Position numbers and translations under genes: made by a program. A stretch of 64,000 bases of DNA from Paenibacillus sp. SYP-B3998 (GTDB lineage Bacteria; Bacillota; Bacilli; Paenibacillales; NBRC-103111): the NCBI RefSeq assembly GCF_010820665.1, contig NZ_JAAIKC010000004.1:310001-374000 (forward strand), given 5' to 3'. The notes under the pieces are model-generated. The model ran no database searches. It saw only the letters and a program-made list of their open reading frames with translations, and had not been told where the DNA came from. Positions 8,175-18,011 of this stretch are shown one piece after another (position 1 is the stretch's first letter; every line of letters begins with the position of its first letter).

Positions 8175-9302
8175 ATGCCTAAGATTGGTTCGCACGTTTC
8201 GTTCTCAGATAAAGGTCTGTTAAATGCAGCTGAAGAAGCTATTTCATACGGATCATCTACATTTATGATATATACGGGGGCACCGCAGAATACCCGCCGT
8301 AAACCGATTGAAACCCAATATATTGAAGAAGGCAAAGCTTTGATGGACAAGCATGGGATTGGAGAAATTGTCGTACATGCTCCTTACATCATCAATCTCG
8401 GTTCTTATAAAGAAGATACGTTCGAGCTGGCTGTGCGCTTCTTGCAGGAGGAAATTCACAGAACGGATTATATTGGAGTTCGCAATATTGTCCTTCATCC
8501 AGGCGCATACACGGATAAAGACGCCGAATTCGGCATCGCACGTATTGCGCAAGGCTTGAACGAAGTCCTTGAAGGAGTTAAAAGTACGAACGTTAATATC
8601 GCCCTGGAAACGATGGCAGGCAAGGGGACAGAGATCGGGAGAAGCTTTGAGGAAATTGCCGCAATCATGGACAAGGTACAGGATAACGCTAGGCTTACGG
8701 TATGTTTAGATACCTGCCACATTCACGATGCAGGCTATGATATTGTTAATGATCTTGACGGTGTACTGGATCATTTTGATCGCGTGGTTGGCTTGAACAA
8801 GCTGGGTGTTATTCACTTGAATGATAGTAAGAATCCACGCGCAGCCAGCAAAGACCGTCACACACCGTTAGGCTCTGGATGGATTGGTTTCCAAGCGATG
8901 AACAATGTGGCGAATCATGAGAAGCTGCAGCATTTACCGATGATTCTGGAGACGCCTTGGATCGGCAAAGAAGACAAAACCCAACGCCCGATGTACGAGG
9001 TAGAGATTGCGCTGCTTAGCGGTAATTTAAGCGAGCGCTTTGGTAGTGAGTTCTTGGATCAGGTGGAGCGGATTAACCATTTGCTCGGGAAAAAGGATAT
9101 TCATCATCGCGATTTCGTGTTGAACACGTGGGAATTGCTCAAAACAGATGCAAAATCGAAAAAAGCCGACGGCCGCGAGCCAATGGAGCGCTTATACGAT
9201 ATCATTCATGAAGAGCGTCTTCTACCAGAGTTAAGTGAAGAACAAATTAATCAACGTCTAGTCGTATGGCTTGCAGGACAAGAGGTCTTGAAGCACGCTT
9301 AA
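8175..9302 (+). CDS. nfo: Endonuclease IV with C-terminal extension
   Basis: AP endonuclease of the xylose-isomerase-like TIM barrel family; cleaves 5' to abasic sites in base excision repair, using a three-zinc centre. Signature segments are visible: [11 protein letters not shown] at the start, [60 protein letters not shown] and LETPW. The core ends near residue 285, as expected for the ~297-residue family, but the protein continues to 375 residues with a charged helical tail containing a [18 protein letters not shown] stretch. The ATG at 8175 follows AAAGGAG. The tail's function is unknown. Confidence 0.93.
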   Translation: MPKIGSHVSFSDKGLLNAAEEAISYGSSTFMIYTGAPQNTRRKPIETQYIEEGKALMDKHGIGEIVVHAPYIINLGSYKEDTFELAVRFLQEEIHRTDYIGVRNIVLHPGAYTDKDAEFGIARIAQGLNEVLEGVKSTNVNIALETMAGKGTEIGRSFEEIAAIMDKVQDNARLTVCLDTCHIHDAGYDIVNDLDGVLDHFDRVVGLNKLGVIHLNDSKNPRAASKDRHTPLGSGWIGFQAMNNVANHEKLQHLPMILETPWIGKEDKTQRPMYEVEIALLSGNLSERFGSEFLDQVERINHLLGKKDIHHRDFVLNTWELLKTDAKSKKADGREPMERLYDIIHEERLLPELSEEQINQRLVVWLAGQEVLKHA

Positions 9303-9331
9303 TCTATATGTGAATGCTCAGGAGGAACAAC

Positions 9332-10231
9332 ATGGATGTGGTAAATAACGTCGCCCCGGCTCGGGGGCATATTTCAAACGCTAATCGAGCCAGAATGCTC
9401 ATTTCGTGTCCAGATCAGCCTGGAATCGTAGCAGCAGTATCGCAGTTTTTGTTCGAATACGGAGCAAACATCGTTCAATCAGATCAGTATACAATGGACC
9501 CGGAAGGCGGTATGTTTTTCATCCGCATCGAATTTGATTTGCCTGATCTGGATGCGCGTACCGAGCAGCTGAAAAAGGATTTTTCCCAAGTTGCCGACAG
9601 GTTTCATTTGGACTGGAGCCTATCCTTGGCAAGCCGCAAGAAGAAATTGGCGATTTTTGTTTCCAAGGAAGATCACTGCTTGCTAGAGTTGCTATGGCAC
9701 TGGCGAGCTGGGGATCTCAATGCGGACATTGCGATGGTTATTAGTAATCATCCAGATATGCGCTCTCTGGTCGAGCCATTCGGTATCCCTTATCATCACA
9801 TTCCAGTTACAGCGGATACGAAGGCGGAGGCGGAACGTCAACAGTTGGAAGTCATTGGGGAGCACGTAGACGCGATTATTTTAGCTCGTTACATGCAAAT
9901 CATTTCACCGACGTTTATTAAGCATTACAGCAACCGCATCATTAACATTCATCACTCCTTCCTTCCAGCCTTTGTAGGGGGGAAGCCTTACGCACAAGCC
10001 CACAACCGTGGGGTGAAAATTATTGGCGCGACGGCGCACTATGTAACGGAAGAGTTGGATGGCGGACCGATTATCGAGCAGGACGTGCAGCGAGTTAGCC
10101 ACCGCGATAACGTTGAGGATTTGAAGCGAATAGGTCGTCATATTGAGCGAATTGTTTTGGCTAGAGCTGTCGCTTGGCATGTAGAAGATCGGGTCATTGT
10201 ACACAACAATAAAACGGTTGTATTTAACTAA
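9332..10231 (+). CDS. purU: Formyltetrahydrofolate deformylase
   Basis: Hydrolyses 10-formyl-THF to formate and THF, balancing one-carbon pools and feeding formate to purine synthesis. The 299-residue protein has an N-terminal ACT domain (ISCPDQPGIVAAVSQFL, residues ~22-40) and a formyltransferase domain with NIHHSFLPAF, GGKPYAQAHNRGVK, IGATAHYV and DGGPI, which contain the Asn-His-Asp catalytic set. ATG 9332 is preceded by AGGAGG at ideal spacing. It lies 29 bases after nfo, possibly in the same transcript, and is followed by a terminator. Confidence 0.93.
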   Translation: MDVVNNVAPARGHISNANRARMLISCPDQPGIVAAVSQFLFEYGANIVQSDQYTMDPEGGMFFIRIEFDLPDLDARTEQLKKDFSQVADRFHLDWSLSLASRKKKLAIFVSKEDHCLLELLWHWRAGDLNADIAMVISNHPDMRSLVEPFGIPYHHIPVTADTKAEAERQQLEVIGEHVDAIILARYMQIISPTFIKHYSNRIINIHHSFLPAFVGGKPYAQAHNRGVKIIGATAHYVTEELDGGPIIEQDVQRVSHRDNVEDLKRIGRHIERIVLARAVAWHVEDRVIVHNNKTVVFN

Positions 10232-10245
10232 GGTCGTATTCATGT

Positions 10246-10284
10246 AAGGTTGTATCCTGCTGCTTAAGGGGATGCAACCTTTTT
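10246..10284 (+). terminator. Terminator after purU
   Basis: Inverted repeat AAGGTTGTATCC / GGATGCAACCTT with a G-T pair, then five T. It sits between the convergent purU and DUF1501 genes. Confidence 0.85.
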
Positions 10285-10289
10285 GCTGC

Positions 10290-11525
10290 TTATACAAAAG
10301 GAAGCTTCTCAAAAGACCTGCCTAGCGTGCTTTTGGCATCCCCTTTCAGCCAGTCGTCGAGTAATGTGTAGTAAATAGAACGGAAATCGACCTCATATTG
10401 CAAATCACCCTGAATAAGTTTCGTTAAACTTGGGTGTTCACCATATAAGCCTCCTTTCACAGGATCTCCCATGATGAAGACAGGAGCAGCCGTTCCATGA
10501 TCTGTCCCTCCGCTGCTATTCTCCTTCATCCGACGACCGAATTCAGAGAAGACCATCATGACCACATCTTTGTGTGTGTCGTTAGCCTTCAGATCTTGAT
10601 AGAAGGCACCGAGTCCGCTGTCCAACTGCTTTAATGTTCGGACATGCTGCTGCTTTTCCTGGGCGTGATCGTCGAAGCCGCCTAATTGCACATAATAAAC
10701 CCGCGTGCCCGTTCTACCGGCAATAAGCTTCGCTGTTAATTGCAAATCACGGGCAAAATTTGTTTCTGGATAAGTGACTTTGCTTGTATAGCGGTTAGCT
10801 ATGTTCTGGATGGCGGTTACATTTTCGAAGGCTAGCAGTCCTTTTTGGCTAACGGCTTGCAGCAAGGCATGATTCGGTTTCTTTTCGTAAATGTCCAATA
10901 GTGTATGAGTCATTCTTTCCTGCTGGTAGGCTGATGTTTTTGTGCCGTAAGCGTGGAAATTTTCTAAATTTTGAACGACGGGAACATCGAAATCGGGAGA
11001 AAGAAAGGCTTTGCTCACAACGCCGCCAATTTGAATAGCAGGGAGCATCTGTTTGGAAAGCGAGGTGCTCACATATCGGCCTAGCCAACCGGTTTTGGCG
11101 AGCTTTTCGGGCTCTCCGGTTTGCCAAATATCCATTGAACGAAAATGTGAAAGATCAGGCTTCGGATATCCTACACCTTGCACAATAGCTAGCTTCCCGT
11201 CTTTAAACATTTGATGCAGTTCCGTTAAGCTAGGATGAAGTCCAAGCTGATTATTGAGTGGAATAACTTCATTTTCCTTATAGCGAAGGGTAGGTCTGGC
11301 ATCATAATACTCGCCATGTCCATAGGGAATAACCGTATTTAGACCATCATTGCCCCCGGAAAGCTGAATCACAACGAGAATTGGCGATTTGGCGGCAAGC
11401 TTGAACTCATCTTCGCCTGCAAGCATAGCGCGGCCGGTTTCAGAGCCTAGGATTGTGCTGCCAAAGCTTAATGAAGCGATTAATTTCGCGCTGTGTTTTA
11501 AGAAATCTCTTCTAGTCAGTTTCAT
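10290..11525 (-). CDS. DUF1501 protein with Tat signal
   Basis: A 411-residue DUF1501 (sulfatase/alkaline phosphatase-superfamily-like) protein. The N-terminus has a twin-arginine motif, TRRDFLKHSAKL, with a short hydrophobic stretch ending near residue 35, so export by Tat as a folded protein is likely. Conserved family segments include VVIQLSGGNDGLNTVIPYGH, QGVGYPKPDLSHFRSMDIW, QLGGFDDHAQEKQQH, FSEFGRRMKENSSGGTDHG and GGLYGEHPSL. It lies 17 bases after the DUF1800 gene and is certainly co-transcribed with it. These two families nearly always co-occur, but their shared biochemical role is not established. Confidence 0.9.
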   Translation of the reverse strand: MKLTRRDFLKHSAKLIASLSFGSTILGSETGRAMLAGEDEFKLAAKSPILVVIQLSGGNDGLNTVIPYGHGEYYDARPTLRYKENEVIPLNNQLGLHPSLTELHQMFKDGKLAIVQGVGYPKPDLSHFRSMDIWQTGEPEKLAKTGWLGRYVSTSLSKQMLPAIQIGGVVSKAFLSPDFDVPVVQNLENFHAYGTKTSAYQQERMTHTLLDIYEKKPNHALLQAVSQKGLLAFENVTAIQNIANRYTSKVTYPETNFARDLQLTAKLIAGRTGTRVYYVQLGGFDDHAQEKQQHVRTLKQLDSGLGAFYQDLKANDTHKDVVMMVFSEFGRRMKENSSGGTDHGTAAPVFIMGDPVKGGLYGEHPSLTKLIQGDLQYEVDFRSIYYTLLDDWLKGDAKSTLGRSFEKLPFV

Positions 11526-11542
11526 GACATTACCTCCCTATT

Positions 11543-12850
11543 TCACTTCAACTGAGACTCGGGACACATCATTAATAGCTGCAGGATTAGTCGAGGATCA
11601 GGCTCCTTTTGGAGCAAATTCTCTTCAGCATAGGTAGTTAATCCATGACAGGTTGCCTTGCTTAAGGTACTGATATTGAGCTGCTTGGACCATATTTTTA
11701 TTTTGTCTTCCATGGATAGCTTTTCAAAGAGGGTAGGGGTAGAAGGGACGAACCATTTGTTGGTAGTTTGACTAGCCGCCCATTCAGCGAATTGAAAACG
11801 CACGAGTTGATAGGTGGTCATGAGCCAAGCCTCGTGTCCTTGCCAGCCTGAAACATTAGGCGGATTGTACAAATCATGACCCATGGCTCTCGTCGCATTC
11901 ATCATATATCTGGATAAAGGGAGGGAGAGCAATTTGCTAATCGTAGCCACATACTCAACAGGGGATTTGATAATGGACATGAAGATGCTCTCTTCATAGA
12001 ATTCATCCGATAAGAAAATATCCGATAATAAATCCCCGATATTCAGCGATTTTGCCAGCTTGGAGGAGGTACGATCAATCCATGCTTGAGAAGGCGCTGC
12101 ATGAACAAAGGCTTGCAGGAGCTTGCGCGCAAGAAAGGAGTAGAATTCTTTTTGTGAAAGTAAAACATCGATGACGCTGGCTGTGTTTAAATTGCTTTTT
12201 TTACCCAAGACTTGCTTGACGCCTTCATCATGCTGCTGACGATCAAAAGAGACAAAGTCAGTATTCCGATCATAACCCCATCCTGTTAAAGAGCGAGCGA
12301 CTTCTTTCACATCCTGCTCCGTGTAGTGCCCTCGTCCAAGAGTAAATAGTTCCATCACTTCTCGTGCATAATTTTCATTCGGACTCCCTTTCCGATTAAA
12401 TCCAGCATCGAGCCATATCATCATAGCGGGATCAATGCTAACAGCCTGGAGCAGATCGCGAAAGGAACCTAGCGCATGCTTGCGAAAAAGATTGTTTTGT
12501 CGAACCATAAGGGGCATGAGATGAACTTTGGAAATGGATGTAGTGAAGTGGCTATGCCAAAATAAAGTCATTTTTTCGATGAGAGGGGTGCTCGTATGAA
12601 TCATTCGATAGAGCCAATATAACTGCTGATCGGCAAGTAGATCGCCATCGAGTTCTTTGTTGTCAGCTTTCAATTGACTGATATCTATGAGAGCGTCTGA
12701 GGGCTCCGTTAGAGGTATACCAGAAACAAGGCGCCTTACGGTTTCTTTTTTTCCATAGGAAAGGCAGGCTTTGATTTCTAGGTTGCTTGCTCCGAACGCA
12801 GCGCGATTTAACAAGTGTATGACTTCCCGTTCCGTCCATGCAGATGGCAT
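11543..12850 (-). CDS. DUF1800 protein
   Basis: A 435-residue DUF1800 family protein of unknown biochemical role. Family landmarks are HLLNRAAFG near the N-terminus, MTLFWHSHFTTS, NYAREVMELFTLGRGHYTE, ARSLTGWGYD and FNPPNVSGW-type wording (YNPPNVSGWQGHEAW). The start is set at 12850, where AAGGAGGTG precedes an ATG at good spacing; an ATG at 12889 is in frame but less well supported. No signal peptide is evident, in contrast to its DUF1501 partner immediately downstream, so localisation of the pair is unclear. Confidence 0.88.
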   Translation of the reverse strand: MPSAWTEREVIHLLNRAAFGASNLEIKACLSYGKKETVRRLVSGIPLTEPSDALIDISQLKADNKELDGDLLADQQLYWLYRMIHTSTPLIEKMTLFWHSHFTTSISKVHLMPLMVRQNNLFRKHALGSFRDLLQAVSIDPAMMIWLDAGFNRKGSPNENYAREVMELFTLGRGHYTEQDVKEVARSLTGWGYDRNTDFVSFDRQQHDEGVKQVLGKKSNLNTASVIDVLLSQKEFYSFLARKLLQAFVHAAPSQAWIDRTSSKLAKSLNIGDLLSDIFLSDEFYEESIFMSIIKSPVEYVATISKLLSLPLSRYMMNATRAMGHDLYNPPNVSGWQGHEAWLMTTYQLVRFQFAEWAASQTTNKWFVPSTPTLFEKLSMEDKIKIWSKQLNISTLSKATCHGLTTYAEENLLQKEPDPRLILQLLMMCPESQLK

Positions 12851-13213
12851 GTCCAGCACCTCCTTGGGAGATTGATAGGAGACAAGCATATCGACGACAT
12901 AAGGGATCGACTATATTGGTTGCTCTAAACAAAATCTGCCATATTTATGATAAAAAAGAAAGGGTATATTAAACTTAGACGCAATATGATACGTTTTGTT
13001 TCAGTAAACTTCAAAATAGCACGAATCTATTTAATTGGGCTAAAAGTAACCAAATAGGCTGTTACCTCCCTTGGATTGCTATACGTATCAGGTTTTAGTG
13101 GTTTATTGTGGCAAAGCCTCAAAGCAAATGGTACAATTATTCATGTTAGTGAAACCATTTGTAAGTACGAAATAAGCGAATATCAACTGCAAGAATATAG
13201 GAGGGTATGTTCA
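12851..13213. other. Gap between DUF1800 and transketolase genes
   Basis: This 363-base AT-rich stretch separates two divergent genes and must contain both promoters. A TACAAT at about 13131 with a poor TGGCAA 17 bases upstream is the best transketolase promoter candidate. I see no RNA element or credible small gene. Confidence 0.4.
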
Positions 13214-15235
13214 GTGACAGTATCAAACAAAACAATCGAACAACTTGCCGTCGATACGATCCGCACATTGGGTATCGATGCTGTAGAGAAAGCGAACTCA
13301 GGCCATCCCGGTATGGTAATGGGAGCTGCGCCAATGGCTTATGTCCTGTGGAAGCAGCACATGAAGCACAATCCAGCTAATCCTAAATGGATCAACCGCG
13401 ACCGTTTTGTTCTTTCGGCAGGACATGGATCTATGTTGTTATATAGCTTGCTTCATCTGTGCGGGTATGACCTGCCGATGGATGAGATTAAGAACTTCCG
13501 TCAATGGGGCAGCAAGACGCCTGGGCATCCAGAATACGGTCACACGCCGGGTGTTGATGCGACAACGGGTCCGCTTGGACAAGGTGTTGGTATGGCAGTT
13601 GGTATGGCTATGGCAGAAGCACACCTGAGAGAGACTTATAATAAAGAGAATTTCCCTGTAATCGATCATTACACGTATGCGATTTGTGGCGATGGCGATA
13701 TGATGGAAGGTGTTTCATCAGAAGCCGTTTCTTTGGCTGGTCACCTGAAGCTTGGTAAGCTGATCATGATGTATGATTCCAACGATATCTCGCTAGATGG
13801 CGAATTAAATATGGCTTTCTCCGAAAACGTCCAAAAGCGCTTTGAAGCTTATGGCTGGCAAGTGCTGCGTGTAGAAGAGCAGAACGATCTAGCGGCAATT
13901 TCCAAAGCGTTGGCAGAAGCGAAAGCTGATACAACGCGTCCGACATTAATTGAAGTGAAAACGACAATCGGTTTCGGAAGCCCGAACAAAGGCGGCAAAG
14001 GCGGACATGTTGGACCTCACGGATCACCGCTGGGTGGCAACGAAGTGAAGCTGACCAAGCAAGCGTACGGTTGGCCTGAAGATCCGGACTTCTTAGTACC
14101 GGATGAAGTAAGATCGCACTATGCAGAAGTGCAAGCCGAAGGTACGAAAGCGGAGCAGGCTTGGAGCGATTTGCTGGCAAATTACATCAAAGCGTATCCA
14201 GAGCTGGGCAACCAATTTACGATGGCAGTAAGCAATGAACTTCCGGCTGGTTGGGATGCAGAACTTCCTGTATACACAACTTCGGACAAGCCGCTTGCAA
14301 CCCGCGCTGCCTCCGGCAACGCAATCAATGCAATTGCAGGCAAGCTGCCGCAATTGATCGGCGGCTCCGCTGACCTTGCAAGCTCGAATAACACGATGAT
14401 CAAAGGCGAGTCCAACTATAGCGCCAGCAACTATGCGGGTCGTAACTTGTGGTTTGGTGTACGTGAGTTCGGTATGGGTACAGCAATGAATGGGATGGCT
14501 CTTCATGGCGGAGTCAAAGTATACGGAGCGACTTTCTTCGTATTCTCTGATTACCTGCGTGCTTCCATTCGTCTGGCTGCTCTTATGCAGTTGCCTGTGA
14601 TCTACGTCTTGACCCACGACAGTATCGCTGTCGGTGAAGACGGACCGACACACGAGCCGATCGAGCAATTACCTGCGTTGCGTGTTATTCCAGGGATTAC
14701 GGTTATTCGTCCGGCGGATGCGAACGAAACATCCGAAGCATGGCGTTATGCGCTTTCCCAAGCTAACGGGCCTGTTGCACTTGTGCTTACGCGTCAGAAT
14801 TTGCCGATTCTCGAAGGTGCCGTAGAAGGCGCTAAAGCTAACCTGAGCAAAGGCGCATATGTCGTTTCCGACGCTGCGAGCGGCAAGCCAGATGCCCAAA
14901 TCCTTGCCACTGGCTCAGAAGTGCAGCTAGCTGTCGCGGCTCAGAAATTACTGCAAGCTGAAGGCATTCAAGTACGCGTTGTTAGCATGCCGAGCTTGGA
15001 GCTGTTCGAGAAGCAATCCCAGGCTTACAAAGATTCAGTTATTTTACCGGAAGTCAAGAAACGTCTTGCCGTCGAAATGGCGTATCCGCTAGGTTGGGAA
15101 CGTTATGTGGGAGACCAAGGATCAATTCTAGGCATCTCAACCTTTGGTGCCTCCGCGCCTGGAGATCTAGTTCTGAAAGAGTATGGGTTCTCGCCTGAGA
15201 ACGTCGTGGCCAGAGTGAAAGCTCTGCTGCAATAG
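13214..15235 (+). CDS. tkt: Transketolase
   Basis: Transfers two-carbon ketol units between sugar phosphates in the non-oxidative pentose phosphate pathway, using TPP and a divalent metal. The protein is 673 residues when started at GTG 13214, which follows AGGAGGG; the upstream frame extension has no ribosome binding site. Motifs include [37 protein letters not shown], the TPP-binding GDGDMMEG with the following NDI, and in the pyrimidine domain [17 protein letters not shown] and [20 protein letters not shown]. All expected active-site histidines appear present. It is followed by ppnP. Confidence 0.95.
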   Translation: MTVSNKTIEQLAVDTIRTLGIDAVEKANSGHPGMVMGAAPMAYVLWKQHMKHNPANPKWINRDRFVLSAGHGSMLLYSLLHLCGYDLPMDEIKNFRQWGSKTPGHPEYGHTPGVDATTGPLGQGVGMAVGMAMAEAHLRETYNKENFPVIDHYTYAICGDGDMMEGVSSEAVSLAGHLKLGKLIMMYDSNDISLDGELNMAFSENVQKRFEAYGWQVLRVEEQNDLAAISKALAEAKADTTRPTLIEVKTTIGFGSPNKGGKGGHVGPHGSPLGGNEVKLTKQAYGWPEDPDFLVPDEVRSHYAEVQAEGTKAEQAWSDLLANYIKAYPELGNQFTMAVSNELPAGWDAELPVYTTSDKPLATRAASGNAINAIAGKLPQLIGGSADLASSNNTMIKGESNYSASNYAGRNLWFGVREFGMGTAMNGMALHGGVKVYGATFFVFSDYLRASIRLAALMQLPVIYVLTHDSIAVGEDGPTHEPIEQLPALRVIPGITVIRPADANETSEAWRYALSQANGPVALVLTRQNLPILEGAVEGAKANLSKGAYVVSDAASGKPDAQILATGSEVQLAVAAQKLLQAEGIQVRVVSMPSLELFEKQSQAYKDSVILPEVKKRLAVEMAYPLGWERYVGDQGSILGISTFGASAPGDLVLKEYGFSPENVVARVKALLQ

Positions 15236-15317
15236 CAATGAAATGAATAGGGCGCACCTTCGAGTGCGCTTGTCATCATACATCATTCATTATTCATTTA
15301 GAGGGGGACCTAAACGG

Positions 15318-15635
15318 ATGTCCAGCTTTGAAAATGTAACGGTATTAACGAAAGCGAACATTTATTACGACGGTAAAGTAACAAGCCGTACAGTTCAGTT
15401 CGCAGACGGTACGAAGAAAACACTCGGTATTCTAATGCCGGGGGAGTATGAATTCGGTACAGAACTCAAGGAGATCATGGAGATTCAAGCGGGAGAACTT
15501 AACGTCTTGCTTCCGGGCAGCAGCGAGTGGATTACGATTAATGGCCAAGGTGAATTTACAGTCCCTGCCAATGCGAAATTCAAGCTCGAAGTAAAAACCG
15601 TTAGCGACTATATTTGTTCCTACATTAGCGAATAA
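15318..15635 (+). CDS. ppnP: Pyrimidine/purine nucleoside phosphorylase
   Basis: Small cupin (DUF1255/YaiE family) that phosphorolytically cleaves a broad range of nucleosides. The 105-residue sequence contains the family landmarks [26 protein letters not shown] and [13 protein letters not shown], plus [11 protein letters not shown]-type wording ([11 protein letters not shown]) and a C-terminal DYICSY. ATG 15318 follows GAGGGGGACC. The release of ribose-1-phosphate next to transketolase fits pentose recycling, but co-transcription is not certain because 82 bases separate the genes. Confidence 0.9.
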   Translation: MSSFENVTVLTKANIYYDGKVTSRTVQFADGTKKTLGILMPGEYEFGTELKEIMEIQAGELNVLLPGSSEWITINGQGEFTVPANAKFKLEVKTVSDYICSYISE

Positions 15636-15648
15636 TTCTAGATGTGTT

Positions 15649-15701
15649 AAAAAGGGTGTCTTTTAAGTAGCGTTTGCTATTTAATCGACACTCTTTTTTT
15701 T
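15649..15701 (+). terminator. Terminator after ppnP
   Basis: AAAAGGGTGTC pairs with GACACTCTTTT across an A/T-rich loop that may itself fold, followed by eight T. Confidence 0.88.
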
Positions 15702-15878
15702 GTATGGAGGCACCTCATCGTTAAATAGAAAAATAGCTTGATAACAACAGCTGGTTAGCTCTTATTCGACAAAAAAATAGTGTAAATTAGTCAGATTAAC
15801 AGCCCCAGAAGACTATTCCTGTGATGCCCAATTATATCTATGATTAGGAAAGCATAGAATGAGGAGGTTTAATAATTG

Positions 15879-16589
15879 ATGGCTCTTATTCATAAAAGAT
15901 TAGCTTTTGTTTTTTTCACCGTCGCAGCACTGCTTACCTTCCTGCTCCCGGCAAGCGCATCGGCAGAGGAAAAAGTTATCTGGTACGATCCTTCACCGCA
16001 GCAAGTATTTAAGAGTGAGGAGCTTCAGACCATGGTTGTTATTCATTATGATGTTTCGAAGGTAACTTTAGAAGTTGAGGGACGCTCTACCGCACTGGAG
16101 GTCAGTAGTTCAATTCCTGAAAATCAGACGTACTGGTACTCGGGGAAATTATCGTTAGCAGGTATGCAAAACGGTCAGAAGCAGATAAAGCTGAAGGTCA
16201 CCTCTCAGTCTGGTGAAATCATTGAGCAGGAGCGGACAATTTTTTATGAAAACAAACAACGCGTGGAGTTTGAGAATGCCTCGCAAATGGTTGATGAAGA
16301 GTCGGGCCAAGCGGTGGTTAAAGTTGTTCGTAAAAACGGCAGTAGTGGCGTATTAACGGTAAAGTACATGACGATAGGTGGGACAGCTCAATCAGGGAAA
16401 GATTTCGTGCCTGTGCAAGGTGTTTTAGCATTTGCGTCTGGTGAAACAAGCAAAACAATACGAATAAAGCTGCTGGATGATTCAATAAAAGAAATGGAGA
16501 CATTTCGCTTATCTTTGTATGAACCTTCGAGCGCTTGCGCTCTAGGAGATTTCCCCACGAAAACTCTTATCCTTAAAGATAGAGATTAA
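15879..16589 (+). CDS. Secreted Calx-beta domain protein
   Basis: A 236-residue exported protein of unknown role. The N-terminus is a Sec signal peptide: KR charges, a hydrophobic core and a cut site probably after ASASA (residue ~31). A first domain (about 33-125) resembles a bacterial Ig-like beta sandwich. The C-terminal ~100 residues are a Calx-beta domain, with VEFENASQMVDEESGQ, VVRKNGSSG, GGTAQSGKDFVPVQG and ETSKTIRIKLLDD, the canonical calcium-binding adhesion-type fold. ATG 15879 is preceded by AGGAGG; a TTG three bases earlier is possible. No cell-wall anchor is seen, so it is probably released or wall-trapped. The RCC1 gene follows by 79 bases. Confidence 0.82.
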   Translation: MALIHKRLAFVFFTVAALLTFLLPASASAEEKVIWYDPSPQQVFKSEELQTMVVIHYDVSKVTLEVEGRSTALEVSSSIPENQTYWYSGKLSLAGMQNGQKQIKLKVTSQSGEIIEQERTIFYENKQRVEFENASQMVDEESGQAVVKVVRKNGSSGVLTVKYMTIGGTAQSGKDFVPVQGVLAFASGETSKTIRIKLLDDSIKEMETFRLSLYEPSSACALGDFPTKTLILKDRD

Positions 16590-16668
16590 AATATACGCGT
16601 CCCAATCAAACAATCACATCACATGCTGATCGCTTATGCATAAAATGATATGAAAAGGAGATGGTAGA

Positions 16669-17760
16669 GTGAATATGAAATTAGAACCTCGTTTTAGTGA
16701 TCAAGGCGTGGGGGGAAGCCACTCCTTGCTCCTGTATTCGGATGGCACGGTTTGGTCTATGGGCGTTAATAACTTTGGGCAGCTCGGCGATGGAACGACC
16801 CAAAATCATTCATTGCCCCAACTTGTCTCAGGGGTTTCTAATGTTCTAGCCGTTAGTTCAGGCACAACTTTCTCGCTGGCACTTCAAGCGGATGGAACGG
16901 TTTGGGGATGGGGAGATAATGGCTCGGGTCAGCTTGGTGACGGAACGACGATTAAGAAAGCAAAGCCAGTACAAGTGACGGGGCTTTCTGAGGTTGCTGC
17001 AATCAGTTCTAGCAACGCGCATTCAGCCGCTCTTAAATCGGACGGCACCGTGTGGGCGTGGGGGAATAACGGTTCGGGTGAAATTGGTGATGGAACCACG
17101 ACCTCAAGAAGCAAACCCGTGCAAGTTGCTGGACTTTCCAATGTGATTGCGATCACATGCGGAAACTATCATTCGGTTGCTCTTAAATCAGATGGGACGG
17201 TATGGGTTTGGGGTAGCAATATTTTTGGACAATTGGGAGACGGAACCAAAATCAATCAATCCAAACCTAAACGAGTTGCAAAACTTTCAAATATAGCTGC
17301 AATAAATGCGGGCATCGGGCATACACTAGCTGTTAAATTGGATGGCACGGTGTGGGCTTGGGGTGACAACAGCTCTGGGCAATTGGGAGACGGAACCAAA
17401 ATCAAACGAACATCGGTCATACAAGTACCAAGGCTATCTGGCTTCTCATCTGTTGGAGCAGGTGGTTACAGCTCTTTTGCACTAAACACGGACGGCAGCG
17501 TCTGGGCTTGGGGAAATAATGGCACAGGGCAGCTCGGCATCGGTACAGAAGAAGTAAGCGAATGTCCGACCCCAAAGAAGATTTTGATGGACGTACGGGT
17601 GATTAGTATGGAATCCAACCATTGGTTCGCTTTAAAAGAAGATCATAGCGTGTGGGCGTGGGGGAAAAATGAGTTTGGGCAACTAGGAGACGGTTCCATG
17701 GCTAAAAGAATCTCGCCTGCTGTTGTAGCAACGATACCTCCGATTTTGTATGAAAAATAA
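16669..17760 (+). CDS. RCC1-repeat beta-propeller protein
   Basis: A 363-residue protein composed almost wholly of seven RCC1/BNR-like repeats of about 50 residues, each with a DGTVWAWGxNxxGQLGDGT-type core, predicting a seven-bladed propeller. Such bacterial proteins are usually surface-exposed, but no signal peptide or anchor is visible here: the first residues are already close to the first blade. The GTG at 16669 follows AAAGGAGATGG; an ATG lies two codons later. It may be transcribed with the Calx-beta gene. Partner and function are unknown. The repeats are also visible at DNA level (GATGGNACGGTNTGG recurring about every 150 bases). Confidence 0.85.
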   Translation: MNMKLEPRFSDQGVGGSHSLLLYSDGTVWSMGVNNFGQLGDGTTQNHSLPQLVSGVSNVLAVSSGTTFSLALQADGTVWGWGDNGSGQLGDGTTIKKAKPVQVTGLSEVAAISSSNAHSAALKSDGTVWAWGNNGSGEIGDGTTTSRSKPVQVAGLSNVIAITCGNYHSVALKSDGTVWVWGSNIFGQLGDGTKINQSKPKRVAKLSNIAAINAGIGHTLAVKLDGTVWAWGDNSSGQLGDGTKIKRTSVIQVPRLSGFSSVGAGGYSSFALNTDGSVWAWGNNGTGQLGIGTEEVSECPTPKKILMDVRVISMESNHWFALKEDHSVWAWGKNEFGQLGDGSMAKRISPAVVATIPPILYEK

Positions 17761-17947
17761 GGCTTAGCTCATCATATTCATCCAATCTGTCGTTTTATTG
17801 GGGGGTCAAGTAGAGATCATACATCGTGAACACAAGCAGTATTGCCCCCTTTTCAATGATTAATCGCTCGCAAAAGGATGTACATATTCCCTGAGGGAAA
17901 GTCGCGAATTTATATGTTCGATAAAGAGAGTTACTTGTTATTTGTGA

Positions 17948-18006
17948 AAAGCTGAAAGGGCTGATCTTAGTCATCTCGTGACATAAGCAGCCCTTTCAGC
18001 TTTATT
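17948..18006. terminator. Bidirectional terminator
   Basis: Perfect 16-bp inverted repeat (AAAGCTGAAAGGGCTG and its complement) with a 25-base loop and T tracts on both sides, between the convergent RCC1 and dehydrogenase-PilZ genes. Confidence 0.9.
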
Positions 18007-18011
18007 TTGAT

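Noticed and set aside
14093-14668. Long minus-strand open frame (191 codons) inside transketolase
   Set aside because: It lies fully antisense to a highly conserved gene, has no ribosome site and no recognisable protein wording.
16669-17760. Recurring DNA motif every ~150 bases looked like a tandem repeat array
   Set aside because: The repeats are the coding sequence of seven RCC1 blades in one open frame; they are not identical and have no spacer/repeat structure of a CRISPR.
17761-18011. Possible c-di-GMP riboswitch near the PilZ fusion
   Set aside because: No GEMM-type core was found; the main structure is an intrinsic terminator between convergent genes.
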